From Saccharothrix saharensis (GTDB lineage: Bacteria > Actinomycetota > Actinomycetes > Mycobacteriales > Pseudonocardiaceae): DNA of 64,000 bases. Below, piece by piece: positions 19,735 through 28,173 of the stretch. The position numbers were made by a program, and so were the translations under genes. The DNA lies in assembly GCF_006716745.1 (NCBI RefSeq), contig NZ_VFPP01000001.1:3472001-3536000 (forward strand). The letters run 5' to 3'. Each line of letters starts with the position of its first letter. Positions within the stretch are counted from its first letter, which is position 1. Under the pieces are notes generated by a model, which saw only the letters and a list, made by a program, of their open reading frames with translations, was not told the DNA's origin and made no database searches.

Positions 19735-21683
19735 TCCTTGCCGGACATCTTGCGCAGCATCGCGTTGTACGCGGCCAGGTCCGCGTCACCGTCCGCGTCC
19801 GCCCGCCGGTCCGCCCGGCGGGCGTCGCGGCTGTCCGACCTGGCCCACTGCACCAGCAGCGCCACCATCACCACGATCAGCGGCAACTCGCCCGCCGCCC
19901 ACGCGATGCCGCCGCCCAGCCGCTGGTCCTCCAGCTGCGACGTCACCCACGGCAGGCCGAGCGACCGGTAGAAGTTGTCGCCGATCACGGTCTGGGAGCT
20001 CATCAGCACGATGCCGAAGAACGCGTGGAACGGGATCGAGGCGAACAGCAGCCCGAGCCGGCCCAGCGGCGGCAGCCGGTTCGGCGCCGGGTCGATGCCG
20101 ATCACCGGCCAGTAGAAGACGTAGCCGACCAGGATGAAGTGGGCGTTCATCGCCAGGTGCGCCCAGTGGTAGTCCAACGCGCTGTCGAACAGGCCGGAGA
20201 AGTACAGGCCGTAGAACGAGCCCACGAACAGCGCCAGCGCCACGAACGGGTTGGTCAGCACCTTCGCCACCGGCGAGTGCACGAACGCCAGCAGCCACTC
20301 CCGCGGCCCCGGCGGGTTGCCCTTGCCGGCCGGCGGCAGGGCGCGCATCGCCAGCGTCACCGGGCCGCCCAGCACCAGCAGGATCGGCGCCAGCATGGAC
20401 AGCAGCATGTGCGCTTCCATGTGGATGCTGAACATCGCGGGCGCGTACCGACCCACGCCGGACGACGTGGCGAACACCACGGTCAGGCAGCCCGCCACCC
20501 ACGCGATCGTGCGGCCGACCGGCCACGCGTCACCGCGCTTGCGCAGCCGCCACACCCCCAGCAGGTACAGCACGCCCAGCGCGATGAAGGCCGTGCCGAA
20601 GATCAGGTCGAACCGCCAGTCGAACAGCAGCCGCGACAGCGTCGGCGCGCCGAACAGGTCGTAACCGATGCGCAGCTCCACCGTGCTGGGCAGCACGCGA
20701 CCCTCGGCCGGCGGCGGCGTGCGGCTCAACGCCGCGGCGAGCCCCAGCGTGAGGAACATCAGCAGCACCTCGACGCCCGCGAGCCGCACCAGCGACCGCC
20801 CGGAACCGGTGGCCACGACCTCCTTCACGCTCTTCTCGCGCTGGAAGTACCCCACGACACCCAGCACGATCAGCGCGATCGCCTTGCCGAGCACCAACAG
20901 CCCGTAGTCGCTGCCGAGGAGCCGGCTCACCGGCAGCCGCACCCAGGCGTTGATCACGCCGGACGCCGCCATCACGATCCAGCACACCAGGGCCAGCCGG
21001 GAGAACCTCGCCGTGGCCAACCCCAGGTGCTCGCCGCCACGCCGGCCGTGCGCCAGCAGCGCGATCAACCCGCCCACCCACAACGCCGCCCCGATCAGGT
21101 GGAACAGCAGGCTGTTCGTGGCCACGTCGTGCGAGCCGCCGCCGGACGAGTGCCCCGTCACGGCCACCGGGATCAGGGCGAACACCGACAGGAGGAACAG
21201 CGGCACGGTCCAGCCCCACGACAGCACCAGCCGGCAGCCCAGCGCCAGCAGCGCCACCAGCACCGCCGTGATCATCCAGGCCTTCGACTGCTCCACCAGC
21301 CCGGCCACCTGCACCAGCACCGACGGCTCCAGCAGCGCCGTCACCGGCTGGCCGAGCGCGTCGGCCACCGTGAACGGCACCGACAGCACCGCGCCCAACG
21401 TCCACACCAGCGCCGCCCAGCCCGCCGTCCGCACGGCCGCGTAACCGTCCGCGGCCAGCGTGCCGGTCTCCTGCGGCGGCACCAGGAACGCCGCCAGCAG
21501 CAGCGACCCGATCGTCACCACGGCCGCGGCCTCGGTCACCACCCGCACGACGATCAACCCGGACGCGTCGGTGCCGTTGAGCACGAGCAGCCCCACCGCC
21601 ACCAGCGCGGCTATCGCCGTGCCGACGATCAGCAGGGGGATGAGACCGGTCCGCCGGGTGCGGGAGGGCGCGTCAGTGGGCAC
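19731..21683 (-). CDS. CopD/CtaG fusion membrane protein (copper handling, cytochrome oxidase assembly)
   Basis: 650-aa polytopic membrane protein made of two fused modules. The N-terminal half (to about 330) has the copper-resistance CopD pattern ('HLIGAALWVGGLIALLAHGR' and 'ALVCWIVMAASGVINAW'). The C-terminal half is a CtaG/caa3 assembly domain with conserved His/Met positions ('FSIHMEAHMLLSMLAP', 'WAHLAMNAHFILVGYVFYW'). This architecture is common in actinobacteria and is linked to copper delivery for cytochrome c oxidase. The GTG at 21683 has no clear ribosome site and may be leaderless. The Asp/Arg-rich C-terminal tail is cytosolic. Confidence 0.9.
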   Translation of the reverse strand: MPTDAPSRTRRTGLIPLLIVGTAIAALVAVGLLVLNGTDASGLIVVRVVTEAAAVVTIGSLLLAAFLVPPQETGTLAADGYAAVRTAGWAALVWTLGAVLSVPFTVADALGQPVTALLEPSVLVQVAGLVEQSKAWMITAVLVALLALGCRLVLSWGWTVPLFLLSVFALIPVAVTGHSSGGGSHDVATNSLLFHLIGAALWVGGLIALLAHGRRGGEHLGLATARFSRLALVCWIVMAASGVINAWVRLPVSRLLGSDYGLLVLGKAIALIVLGVVGYFQREKSVKEVVATGSGRSLVRLAGVEVLLMFLTLGLAAALSRTPPPAEGRVLPSTVELRIGYDLFGAPTLSRLLFDWRFDLIFGTAFIALGVLYLLGVWRLRKRGDAWPVGRTIAWVAGCLTVVFATSSGVGRYAPAMFSIHMEAHMLLSMLAPILLVLGGPVTLAMRALPPAGKGNPPGPREWLLAFVHSPVAKVLTNPFVALALFVGSFYGLYFSGLFDSALDYHWAHLAMNAHFILVGYVFYWPVIGIDPAPNRLPPLGRLGLLFASIPFHAFFGIVLMSSQTVIGDNFYRSLGLPWVTSQLEDQRLGGGIAWAAGELPLIVVMVALLVQWARSDSRDARRADRRADADGDADLAAYNAMLRKMSGKD

Positions 21684-21762
21684 GTGACGAGCGTAGGCGG
21701 CCCGACCACACCGCCACCAACCGCCGGACGTGCGGAGATCACACCCACTACCGTTGCCGGAC

Positions 21763-22332
21763 GTGACCAGTTCTCGCTCGGCGCTCGTGATGGCCCTCGC
21801 CTTGCTCCTGTCGGCGGGGTGCAGTTACTCCGTCAACGGGGACGCGTTGCCCCAGGCCGGGATCACACCCACGACGGCATCGGCCGAACCGGCGGGCGAA
21901 CCCAAGATCGCCAAGGCGCGCACGGTCGTCGGCGTGGAGCCGTGCTCGCTGCTCACGGCGGCAGACCTGAAGGGCATCGGGCCGTTCAAGAAGGACCCCG
22001 CGCGCAAGGACGACGTGATCCAGGAGTCGTGCCAGTACGTGCTGGACGACGGCTCGCAGGCCGGCCGGACCGTCGTCGCCGCGCTCTACCAGAAGTACGA
22101 GCAGGTGCGGACGCGGCAGGCCAAGGGCCGCGAGGTGGTCGTCGACGGGCACTCGACGTGGGTGCTGTGCGAGCTGAGCGGCGGCGAGATGGCGTGCACC
22201 GCGACCCTGGCGGTGAACGCCAACCGCAGCGTCCTGGTGGCGATGGCGCAGGCGGGCGGCGTGCCCGAGCAGATGCTCGCCGCCATGCAGCCCCTGCTCA
22301 AGGCCGCGTTGAACCGGCTCCCGATCGCGTGA
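21763..22332 (+). CDS. DUF3558-like secreted lipoprotein
   Basis: 189-aa protein with a lipoprotein signal: a short basic start, a hydrophobic segment, and the lipobox LSAGC near residue 17, so Cys would be diacylated and the protein anchored outside the membrane. After a Thr/Ala-rich spacer the DUF3558 signature follows ('GVEPCSLLTAADLKGIG... CQYVL'), with paired cysteines (the C of EPC, ESC, LCEL and MACT). The GTG at 21763 is chosen because the signal peptide begins there. Function of the family is unknown. Its 3' end overlaps the convergent MFS gene by 35 bp. Confidence 0.88.
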   Translation: MTSSRSALVMALALLLSAGCSYSVNGDALPQAGITPTTASAEPAGEPKIAKARTVVGVEPCSLLTAADLKGIGPFKKDPARKDDVIQESCQYVLDDGSQAGRTVVAALYQKYEQVRTRQAKGREVVVDGHSTWVLCELSGGEMACTATLAVNANRSVLVAMAQAGGVPEQMLAAMQPLLKAALNRLPIA

Positions 22333-23485
22333 GCTCACGGGCGCGGGACCGGCGCGCCAGCAGCACGGCGGGCACCATCAACGCGATGACGAACGCCACG
22401 AAACCGAGCGAGATCGACAGGTCGCTGACGTGCGCGATGCCGCCGACGAGCGGCGGGCCGAGCAGGAACCCGGTGTAGGCGACCGTCGTCACCAGGCCGA
22501 TCTCGCGTTCACCGCCCGTGCCGTCGGCGCGCTTGCCCGCGTCACCGGCCAGGTCCATGATCACCGGGAACGCGAACGCCAGCCCGAGCCCCGCCAAGGC
22601 GAATCCGACGTAGCCGAACGCGGGCAGCGGCACCAGCACGGCCAGCCCCAGGCCCAGCGCGGCCACCACGGCACCCGAAGCGAGCAGCCCGTACGGGCCG
22701 ACCCGGCGTTGCGCGGGCTCGCCGAGCAGGCGGGCGGTGGCCATGGCGATGGAGAACCCGGCGTACGCGGCGGCGGCCGCGGCCTCGCTCACGCCCCGTT
22801 CGTTGACGAAGAACAGCGCCGACCAGTCCGACGCCGCGCCCTCGGCGATCGCCGAGCACAGCGTGATCGTGGCCAGCAGCCACAGCAACGGCCGCTTGAG
22901 GACCGGGCGGTCGTCCGCGGCGGTGTCGGTCGTCTCCCCGGTGGTGTCCGGCACGGCCCTGATCACCCAGGCGATCACGACCGCGCCGATTATCGCGACG
23001 AAGACCAGGTGCCGGGTCAGCCCCCAGCCGGCGGCCGCGGCCGCCGCCGCGCCCAGCGAGCCGATCAGGCCGCCGACGCTGAACCCCGCGTGGAACTGCG
23101 GCATCAGCGGGCGGTCCAGGCTGCGGGTCACGGCCACGGCCGCCACGTTCATGCCGACGTCCAGCGACGCGCCGCACGCGCCGAGCACGAACAGCACCAG
23201 ACCAAGCTGCCACGGCGTGTCGGCGAGCGTGAGGGACGGCACGGCGAGCACCGTGACGCCCGCGCCCACCACGATCAGCTTCCGCGCACCGACCCGCGCG
23301 CAGATCCGGGCGGCGAACGGCGCCGTCGACGCCAGGCCGACGCTGGCGCCGAACAGGGCCAGGCCGAGCGTGGCCTCGGTCGCGCCCACCTGCGCCGCCA
23401 GCGCGGGCATGCGCGCGGCCCAGGACAGGAACAACGCCCCGTTGAACAGGAACACCGCGAAGACGGCGAGACGTGACGTGGGCAT
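22298..23485 (-). CDS. MFS transporter, YbjJ-like
   Basis: 395-aa transporter with about 12 membrane segments and the opening 'FLFNGALFLSWAARMPALAAQVG' characteristic of the YbjJ-like MFS branch. The motif-A-like 'GASVGLASTAPFAARICARVGARKLIV' lies between helices 2 and 3. Substrate unknown. It is divergent from a LacI regulator 63 bp away, which suggests a sugar-related or LacI-regulated substrate. Its last 35 bp overlap the convergent lipoprotein gene. Confidence 0.9.
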   Translation of the reverse strand: MPTSRLAVFAVFLFNGALFLSWAARMPALAAQVGATEATLGLALFGASVGLASTAPFAARICARVGARKLIVVGAGVTVLAVPSLTLADTPWQLGLVLFVLGACGASLDVGMNVAAVAVTRSLDRPLMPQFHAGFSVGGLIGSLGAAAAAAAGWGLTRHLVFVAIIGAVVIAWVIRAVPDTTGETTDTAADDRPVLKRPLLWLLATITLCSAIAEGAASDWSALFFVNERGVSEAAAAAAYAGFSIAMATARLLGEPAQRRVGPYGLLASGAVVAALGLGLAVLVPLPAFGYVGFALAGLGLAFAFPVIMDLAGDAGKRADGTGGEREIGLVTTVAYTGFLLGPPLVGGIAHVSDLSISLGFVAFVIALMVPAVLLARRSRARELTRSGAGSTRP

Positions 23486-23520
23486 GCCGTCGAGTGTGAA
23501 CTAGAGCGCTTCAGAACGTC

Positions 23521-23531
23521 CAATCGATTAC
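23521..23531. promoter_or_regulatory. Candidate LacI operator between divergent MFS and LacI genes
   Basis: The 8-bp palindrome AATCGATT, with the central CG typical of LacI-family operators, lies in the 63-bp divergent region just upstream of a GGTTACGCT -10-like sequence for the LacI gene. The assignment rests on position and form only. Confidence 0.3.
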
Positions 23532-23548
23532 CTGGTTACGCTCATCAC

Positions 23549-24604
23549 GTGGACCGCCCTCGCAAGCCGACGCTCGACACGGTGGCCGGCGCGGTCGGCG
23601 TGTCGCGAGCCACCGTGTCCAACGCCTACAACCGGCCCGACCAGCTCTCCGCCGCACTGCGCGAGCGCATCCTGGAGACCGCGGCGTCCATGGGGTACGC
23701 GGGCCCCGACCCGGTGGCGCGCAGCCTCGCGACCCGGCACAGCGCGGCCGTCGGGTTCATGCTGGGACAGGGGCTGTCGGCGTCGTTCGCCGACGCGGCG
23801 CTGTCGATCGTGCTGGACGGGCTCGCGTCGACCGTGGACGGGCACGACCACTGCCTGGTGCTGATGCCGGGACGCGACCGGGGCGGGCCGCGGCCGGAGA
23901 CCGTGACGCGGGCGCAGGCCGATGTCGTGGTGGCCTACTCGCTGCCCGACGACGCGCCCGCGCTGACCGCCGTGCGGGCACGCGGGCTGCCGATGGTGGT
24001 GATCGACCAACCGGTGCTGCCGAACACCGCGCGCGTCGAGGTGGACGACTTCGGCGGTGCGCGGCTGGCGGCGTCGTCGCTGTGGGGGATGGGACACCGG
24101 CGGTTCGGCGTGGTGACGTTCGCGCTGCACCCGGACGGGCACAACGGGCCGGTGACGCCCGAGCGGCTGGCCTCCACGTCGTTCCGCGTGACGCGGGACC
24201 GGCTGCACGGCTACCTCGACGTGACGGGGACGGACACGCCGGTGTGGGAGTGCGCGCGGAGCAGCCGTGAACTGGGCCGCGCGGGCGCCCGCAGCCTGCT
24301 CTCCTCGACCCCGCGACCGACGGCGTTGCTGTGCGCCTCGGACGAGCTGGCGTTCGGCGCGCTCCAGGCCGTGCGGGACCTCGGGCTGCGCGTGCCGGCC
24401 GACGTGTCGATCATCGGCTTCGACGACGTGCCCGCCGCCGAGCACGCGGACCCACCGTTGACTACGGTCCGTCAACCCCTGGCCGAGAAGGGTCGGCACG
24501 CGGGCGAACTGGCCCTGCGCCTGCTCGACGGCGGCAGACCGGGAGAGCCGACAAGACTGCCGGTGTCCCTCGTCTCGCGCGACTCGACGGCCTCACCGAA
24601 GTGA
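23549..24604 (+). CDS. LacI-family transcriptional regulator
   Basis: 351-aa LacI/GalR protein. The HTH 'TLDTVAGAVGVSRATVSNAYN' begins at about residue 8, and the sensor domain ends with 'VSIIGFDDVPAAEHADPPLTTVRQP'. The GTG at 23549 follows closely after a GGTTACGCT -10-like element, so the gene is probably leaderless. It is divergent from the MFS transporter and is its likely regulator. Confidence 0.9.
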   Translation: MDRPRKPTLDTVAGAVGVSRATVSNAYNRPDQLSAALRERILETAASMGYAGPDPVARSLATRHSAAVGFMLGQGLSASFADAALSIVLDGLASTVDGHDHCLVLMPGRDRGGPRPETVTRAQADVVVAYSLPDDAPALTAVRARGLPMVVIDQPVLPNTARVEVDDFGGARLAASSLWGMGHRRFGVVTFALHPDGHNGPVTPERLASTSFRVTRDRLHGYLDVTGTDTPVWECARSSRELGRAGARSLLSSTPRPTALLCASDELAFGALQAVRDLGLRVPADVSIIGFDDVPAAEHADPPLTTVRQPLAEKGRHAGELALRLLDGGRPGEPTRLPVSLVSRDSTASPK

Positions 24605-24728
24605 TCCACCTCACTTTTCGGCCATCTTGATCACCCTTCCGGCCCCGGGACGAAACGCGACGAGTCTTCCGGACGATGTGTCCGGTGGGGCGGCTACGCT
24701 GCTACAGCGCGTGGTCACAGCCCCTCCA

Positions 24729-24801
24729 GCCTCCGTAGCTCAGTGGAGAGAGCGAGGGACTTCTAATCCCGAGGTCGCAGGTTCGAATCCTGCCGGGGGC
24801 G
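24729..24801 (+). tRNA. tRNA-Arg (anticodon TCT)
   Basis: 73-nt cloverleaf. Acceptor GCCTCCG pairs with CGGGGGC and is followed by discriminator G. The D-arm is GCTC...GAGC, the anticodon loop CTTCTAA gives anticodon TCT (reads AGA), and the T-arm is CGCAG-GTTCGAA-CTGCC-like with the invariant GTTCGAAT. CCA is not encoded. Its 3' 43 bases are part of the attL repeat of the integrated element, so the integrase rebuilds a functional tRNA on insertion. The native terminator hairpin now lies beyond attR (38092-38114). Confidence 0.95.
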
Positions 24802-24802
24802 C
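24759..24802. repeat. attL: 44-bp direct repeat in tRNA-Arg 3' half
   Basis: Bases 24759-24802, from ACTTCTAATC in the anticodon loop to GGGGGCGC at the tRNA end, are identical to 38024-38067. The copies bound the integrated element. The tRNA is complete at this end. Confidence 0.95.
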
Positions 24803-24813
24803 TGGATGTACAA

Positions 24814-24843
24814 GCCTCTGACCTGCACGGACAGGTCAGAGGC
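24814..24843. terminator. Hairpin just inside attL
   Basis: A perfect 12-bp stem (GCCTCTGACCTG with its complement, 24814-24825 and 24832-24843) and 6-nt loop, 12 bp after the tRNA. It replaces the tRNA terminator displaced by insertion and separates tRNA transcription from int. Confidence 0.75.
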
Positions 24844-24873
24844 TAGGAACTTAGTTGATCTTAGTAACGTTCC

Positions 24874-24914
24874 GTGGTGCCGCATGTGGTGCGAACAGTC
24901 GTAGACTCGCACCA
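24874..24914. promoter_or_regulatory. Candidate integrase arm-type sites, left end
   Basis: GTGGTGC occurs at 24874-24880, GTGGTGCGAAC at 24886-24896, and an inverted GCACCA at 24909-24914 next to the int start. The same GTGGTGCGAAC occurs near attR. Such flanking repeats are the usual form of tyrosine-integrase arm sites. They also overlap the int promoter, so Int could repress itself. Confidence 0.55.
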
Positions 24915-26494
24915 TGACGGCCTCCAAGACACGCTCTGAGCGCCGCAAGCGCGGCCAGATCGAGACGCTGCCCAGCGGATCGCTGCGCGTCAGCGTCTAC
25001 GCAGGTGTGGACCAGTTGACTGGTCAGCGCAACTACCTCAAGGAACTCGTCCCCCACGGCACCCCGAACGCCGAGCGCGAGGCCGAGAAGGTGCTCACAC
25101 GCCTGCTCAACCAGGTGGACGAGCAGCGCAACCCGCGCACGAAGGTGAACGTCGACACGCTCATGGGCCGGTACCTCGACGGCCTGAACGTCGACAAGAG
25201 CACCCTCATCGGCTACCAGCGGTTGATCCGCAACCACATCCGGCCACTGCTCGGCGGGTTGCAGGTCGCCAAGCTCGACGGCGAGACGATCGAGTCGTTC
25301 TACTCGATCCTCAAGCAGTGTTCGGCCCACTGCGGCGGCAAGGGCAAGTTCATCGAGCACCGCAAGAAGGGCGAGCATGAGTGCACTGACAAGTGCAAGC
25401 CCCACGAGTGCAAGGGCTTGTCCGCCTCGACCATCCGCAAAGTCCACGCCTGTCTGAGCGGCGCTCTCGCGATGGCCATGCGGTGGAGGTGGATCTCTGT
25501 CAACCCGCTCGATCAAGCCAAGCAACCGGCTGCCCCCAAAGCGAAGCCGAACCCGCCTTCCCCTGAGCAAGCCGCCGTCATCGTCAACGATGCGTTCCAA
25601 GACCTCCCGTGGGGAATGCTGGTCTGGTTGGCCATGACCACGGGTGCTCGTCGCGGTGAACTCTGCGGCCTTCGACTCAATCAGCTCCACTTGGACAAAG
25701 CGCTGCTGGAAGTCAAGACCAGCATCGGCCAAGAGGGCGCGGACACTTGGGAGAAGGACACCAAGGATCACCAGCAACGCCGGATCGCGCTGGACGAGAC
25801 CACTGTGAGTCTCCTGCGCATCTACCTCCAGCAGTGCGAAAGCGTTGCTGCGGAGATGGGCCGGAAGGTCAACCCGAAGGGCTACCTTTTCTCGACGTCG
25901 ATCGACCACAGCGCATACCTGAAGCCGGACTCGGTTTCCCAGCGGTACTCGCGCATGTGCAAGCGACTCGGCATCGAAAGCCACCTTCACGAGCTGCGCC
26001 ACTACAGCGCCACAGAGCTGATCAGCGCTGGCGTGGACCCGCGCACCGTGGCCGGTCGCCTCGGCCATGGCGGTGGTGGTGCTACGACCCTGCGCGTCTA
26101 CACGGCGTGGCTCTCAGAGGCCGATCAGAGGGCCGCAGGCACCTTGTCCGGTCGGATGCCCGCCGCGCCCATCGTCGTGGACGAGAGCGGCCGTACGGTC
26201 ACACGGCTTGAGCCAAAGATCACCGGGCCGTACCAAAAGATCGCGGCAGACCTTCGCGGCGCTATCGCCTGCGGTGCGCTCCGCCCCGGCGACATGCTCC
26301 CCACCGTTGTCGAACTGAAGGCCCGCTACGGCGTTTCGGTGGGTACCGCGAACCGAGCGGTTGCCGAGTTGAAGGCCGAAGGTCTAGTTTCAGCGAGTCG
26401 CGGTAAGCGAGCGGTCGTGCTCGACCCGACCAAACCGATCCCTGATCACTCGGCCGAAGTCGTGGAACTACACGCCGACCGGAAAGCGAAGTAG
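24914..26494 (+). CDS. int: Tyrosine-recombinase integrase with C-terminal GntR-type winged helix
   Basis: 526-aa integrase. A basic N-terminal arm-binding region is followed by the core-binding domain, which contains a Cys/His insertion (about 136-166, CSAHC...CTDKC...HEC) typical of actinomycete integrases. The catalytic domain has Arg246 (TGARRGEL), the Lys region 'DTKDHQQRRI', His359-x-x-Arg362 (HELRHYS), His385 (GRLGH) and nucleophile Tyr396. Unusually, residues about 437-503 form a GntR winged helix ('PYQKIAADLRGAIACGALRPGDMLPT...RYGVSVGTANRAVAELKAEG'). The fusion could let Int read a regulatory signal or bind its own promoter. It catalyses att recombination with the Xis-like protein at 32861. 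The ATG at 24914 is consistent with the family N-terminus. Confidence 0.95.
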   Translation: MTASKTRSERRKRGQIETLPSGSLRVSVYAGVDQLTGQRNYLKELVPHGTPNAEREAEKVLTRLLNQVDEQRNPRTKVNVDTLMGRYLDGLNVDKSTLIGYQRLIRNHIRPLLGGLQVAKLDGETIESFYSILKQCSAHCGGKGKFIEHRKKGEHECTDKCKPHECKGLSASTIRKVHACLSGALAMAMRWRWISVNPLDQAKQPAAPKAKPNPPSPEQAAVIVNDAFQDLPWGMLVWLAMTTGARRGELCGLRLNQLHLDKALLEVKTSIGQEGADTWEKDTKDHQQRRIALDETTVSLLRIYLQQCESVAAEMGRKVNPKGYLFSTSIDHSAYLKPDSVSQRYSRMCKRLGIESHLHELRHYSATELISAGVDPRTVAGRLGHGGGGATTLRVYTAWLSEADQRAAGTLSGRMPAAPIVVDESGRTVTRLEPKITGPYQKIAADLRGAIACGALRPGDMLPTVVELKARYGVSVGTANRAVAELKAEGLVSASRGKRAVVLDPTKPIPDHSAEVVELHADRKAK

Positions 26495-26495
26495 C

Positions 26496-27176
26496 TCATA
26501 CCGCAGACAGTTCGAGCGCGTCGAGCACTGGTCGATAGATCTGGTCGGCCGGGATCAACCGCTCCAACTCGTCCCGTCCCACCCACCTGACATCTACGTT
26601 TTCGAACTCGTCCGCGTTCTCCGCGTGGCCCGCTACGTAGTCACAGAGAACGTAGTCGCACAGCACGTTGGTGATCGGGTGGAGCCGGCTGCCGAGTTCA
26701 TTACGCACGGCACAGTGAACGCCGGTTTCACCCAACGTCTCGCGGACCGCCACGACCTCCGGCGTGGCACCTGGCTTCACCATTCCCGCCGGGAATTGCC
26801 ACGCCCTGTCAGCCGGTTCGCTCCGCCTCCGTACCAAGAGAACCTCAGAGCCCTTTACGACTACGGCGATAACCACCCGAAGTGGATGGCTATCCCGTTG
26901 AGCGCGGCGGAGGTCTGGCCGACCGAGCAGGTCTTCGATGCTCGTGTGGAAGATCGCTTCGAGCAGTCGGGCGGTGGACGGCAGAACACGAACCGGTCGG
27001 CCGTCCTTGCGAGGGCCAGCAGCGAGCCGCTGTAGGTGACGCACGCTGAGCGTCCCGACCTCACCATGCTGCCGCGCGAACGTCTCGGCGTACTCGGCGA
27101 ACTCCTCGAAGGTCATCCGTCGCGCCCTGATCTGTTGCTCCAGGACCGTGCGGCTCTGCGAACCGGTCACCGGCAT
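26496..27176 (-). CDS. HTH-Nudix protein 1, Nudix box degenerate
   Basis: 226-aa protein. Residues about 10-90 are a helical, regulator-like N-terminal domain ('MTFEEFAEYAETFARQ...LSVRHLQRLAAG'), and residues about 97-226 form a Nudix fold. The Nudix box (131-153) keeps Gly131, Arg145-Glu146, Glu150 and Gly152, but the first metal-binding Glu is Ala137 and one Glu of the EE pair is Gly149. Hydrolysis may therefore be weak or absent, and a nucleotide-sensing regulator is plausible, by analogy with NrtR. A paralogue with the same substitutions lies at 33871-34557. The ATG at 27176 has a GGGGGAGG 8 bp upstream. It is convergent with int and divergent from the small-gene block. AICEs often carry Nudix genes. 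Confidence 0.85.
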   Translation of the reverse strand: MPVTGSQSRTVLEQQIRARRMTFEEFAEYAETFARQHGEVGTLSVRHLQRLAAGPRKDGRPVRVLPSTARLLEAIFHTSIEDLLGRPDLRRAQRDSHPLRVVIAVVVKGSEVLLVRRRSEPADRAWQFPAGMVKPGATPEVVAVRETLGETGVHCAVRNELGSRLHPITNVLCDYVLCDYVAGHAENADEFENVDVRWVGRDELERLIPADQIYRPVLDALELSAV

Positions 27177-27243
27177 GGCCAAGCCTCCCCCGCCATCTCG
27201 TGCGCCTCGCGTGGCGTCACCGTGTCGTGCGCAGGTCATGTTC

Positions 27244-27270
27244 TGACCCACGGGTCAATATCAGACTTGA
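27244..27270. promoter_or_regulatory. Candidate element operator: TGACCC-AC-GGGTCA plus shared half-site
   Basis: TGACCCACGGGTCA (27244-27257) is a 6-bp inverted repeat with 2-nt centre, followed by ATATCA. The string CGGGTCAATxTCA occurs here (27251-27263) and again in the xis/XRE divergent region (33184-33196), so one element-encoded regulator probably acts at both promoters. Confidence 0.5.
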
Positions 27271-27376
27271 TTTCATTCTGACACAAGCCGCCTAACGGTG
27301 GCTTCCCGCGCTGTCCGGTGACGGTTGCACCCCTCCCAGGAGCCCTGTCGCCGGACTCCCAAAGCAAGGGGATGAC

Positions 27377-27775
27377 ATGACGGTGACAGCAGAACCCACC
27401 GAGGAGCCTCCGACCCCAACTGATCCACTCGAACGTGTTGTCTACGGGTATCTCCGGTCGGATGCGGCAACCGAAGCCGAGTTGGCGGCGCTCCGCGCCG
27501 AGATGATCCAGTTCTGCCAGGAACGCGGGCTTCGACTCGCGAACGTGTTCACCGATCGCGGGTCGCGGTCGGATCAGGTGACGCGGCCCGGTGTCGGCGG
27601 TCTGCTCCAAGCACTGGTGTTGCGGAACGAAACCGCTGTGATCGTTCCGGCCCTTGATCACTTGTCGGATCAATCTGCGGTGCAGGCGCAGCTACGCCGT
27701 CTGATCCAGCGCGCCGGTTCCACAGTGGTCGTCATCCATGAGGTGGACGACGGCACCAAGACGGACGGGATGTGA
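27377..27775 (+). CDS. Stand-alone serine-resolvase-like domain, probably not catalytic
   Basis: 132-aa protein whose residues about 20-120 follow the resolvase/invertase N-terminal fold: 'VVYGYLRSDA', then a helix, 'FCQERGLRLANVFTDRG', 'RPGVGGLLQALVL', 'AVIVPALDHLSD', 'AGSTVVVIHE'. In active resolvases the first strand ends YxRVS with the nucleophile Ser. Here it reads YLRSD, so the active site is altered, and the C-terminal DNA-binding domain is absent. It is the first gene of a rightward block of five overlapping or closely spaced genes. Role unknown; it may be a structural or regulatory descendant of a recombinase. Confidence 0.75.
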   Translation: MTVTAEPTEEPPTPTDPLERVVYGYLRSDAATEAELAALRAEMIQFCQERGLRLANVFTDRGSRSDQVTRPGVGGLLQALVLRNETAVIVPALDHLSDQSAVQAQLRRLIQRAGSTVVVIHEVDDGTKTDGM

Positions 27776-27784
27776 GCCGTCGTG

Positions 27785-27871
27785 ATGGAGATCTGGGGAA
27801 TAACGCTCACGGTGATAGCCATCGTCTGCCTCGCGGCAGCTTTCCTGGACTGGCGACGAGGTGGATCGTGA
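27785..27871 (+). CDS. 28-aa single-span membrane peptide
   Basis: Small ORF starting MEIWGITLTVIAIVCLAAAF and ending in LDWRRGGS: one hydrophobic helix followed by a basic tail, the form of a small inner-membrane protein. It starts 10 bp after the preceding stop, and its stop overlaps the next GTG (GTGA at 27868-27871). That gap-free packing is the main support. A GTG at 27782 is an alternative start. Confidence 0.55.
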   Translation: MEIWGITLTVIAIVCLAAAFLDWRRGGS

Positions 27872-28155
27872 TCCTCGATCCAGTGGTGTTCATGGCGGCT
27901 CTGACGGCCGTAAACACTGAGATGGCGTCATACATCTTCGCCTCAATAGGTGCAGACGAGAGATGGCCTGACCAGGCATTTCCACCGGATCGAGAGCAGG
28001 CACTTGGCGATCAGATGGTGGCGCTGGGTGACGCGCTTCGAGAGCGTGCTCAAGGTCGTCGCCTGTCCGTTGACCTCGTTCGTCCCGCAGAGCCGGAACA
28101 AGCCGCAGATAGCGGTACGGGCGCGCAACCAAGTGCGCCCGACCGAGAGGAATAA
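27868..28155 (+). CDS. Hypothetical 95-aa element protein
   Basis: Not recognised. It is a helical protein ('FMAALTAVNTEMASYIFASIGAD', 'QALGDQMVALGDALRERAQG') with a disordered, charged C-terminus. The GTG at 27868 overlaps the stop of the small membrane peptide by 4 bp and has GAGG 8 bp upstream. Context suggests a conjugation or maintenance accessory. Confidence 0.65.
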   Translation: MILDPVVFMAALTAVNTEMASYIFASIGADERWPDQAFPPDREQALGDQMVALGDALRERAQGRRLSVDLVRPAEPEQAADSGTGAQPSAPDREE

Positions 28156-28173
28156 AGATAGAGAAGGGACGTC

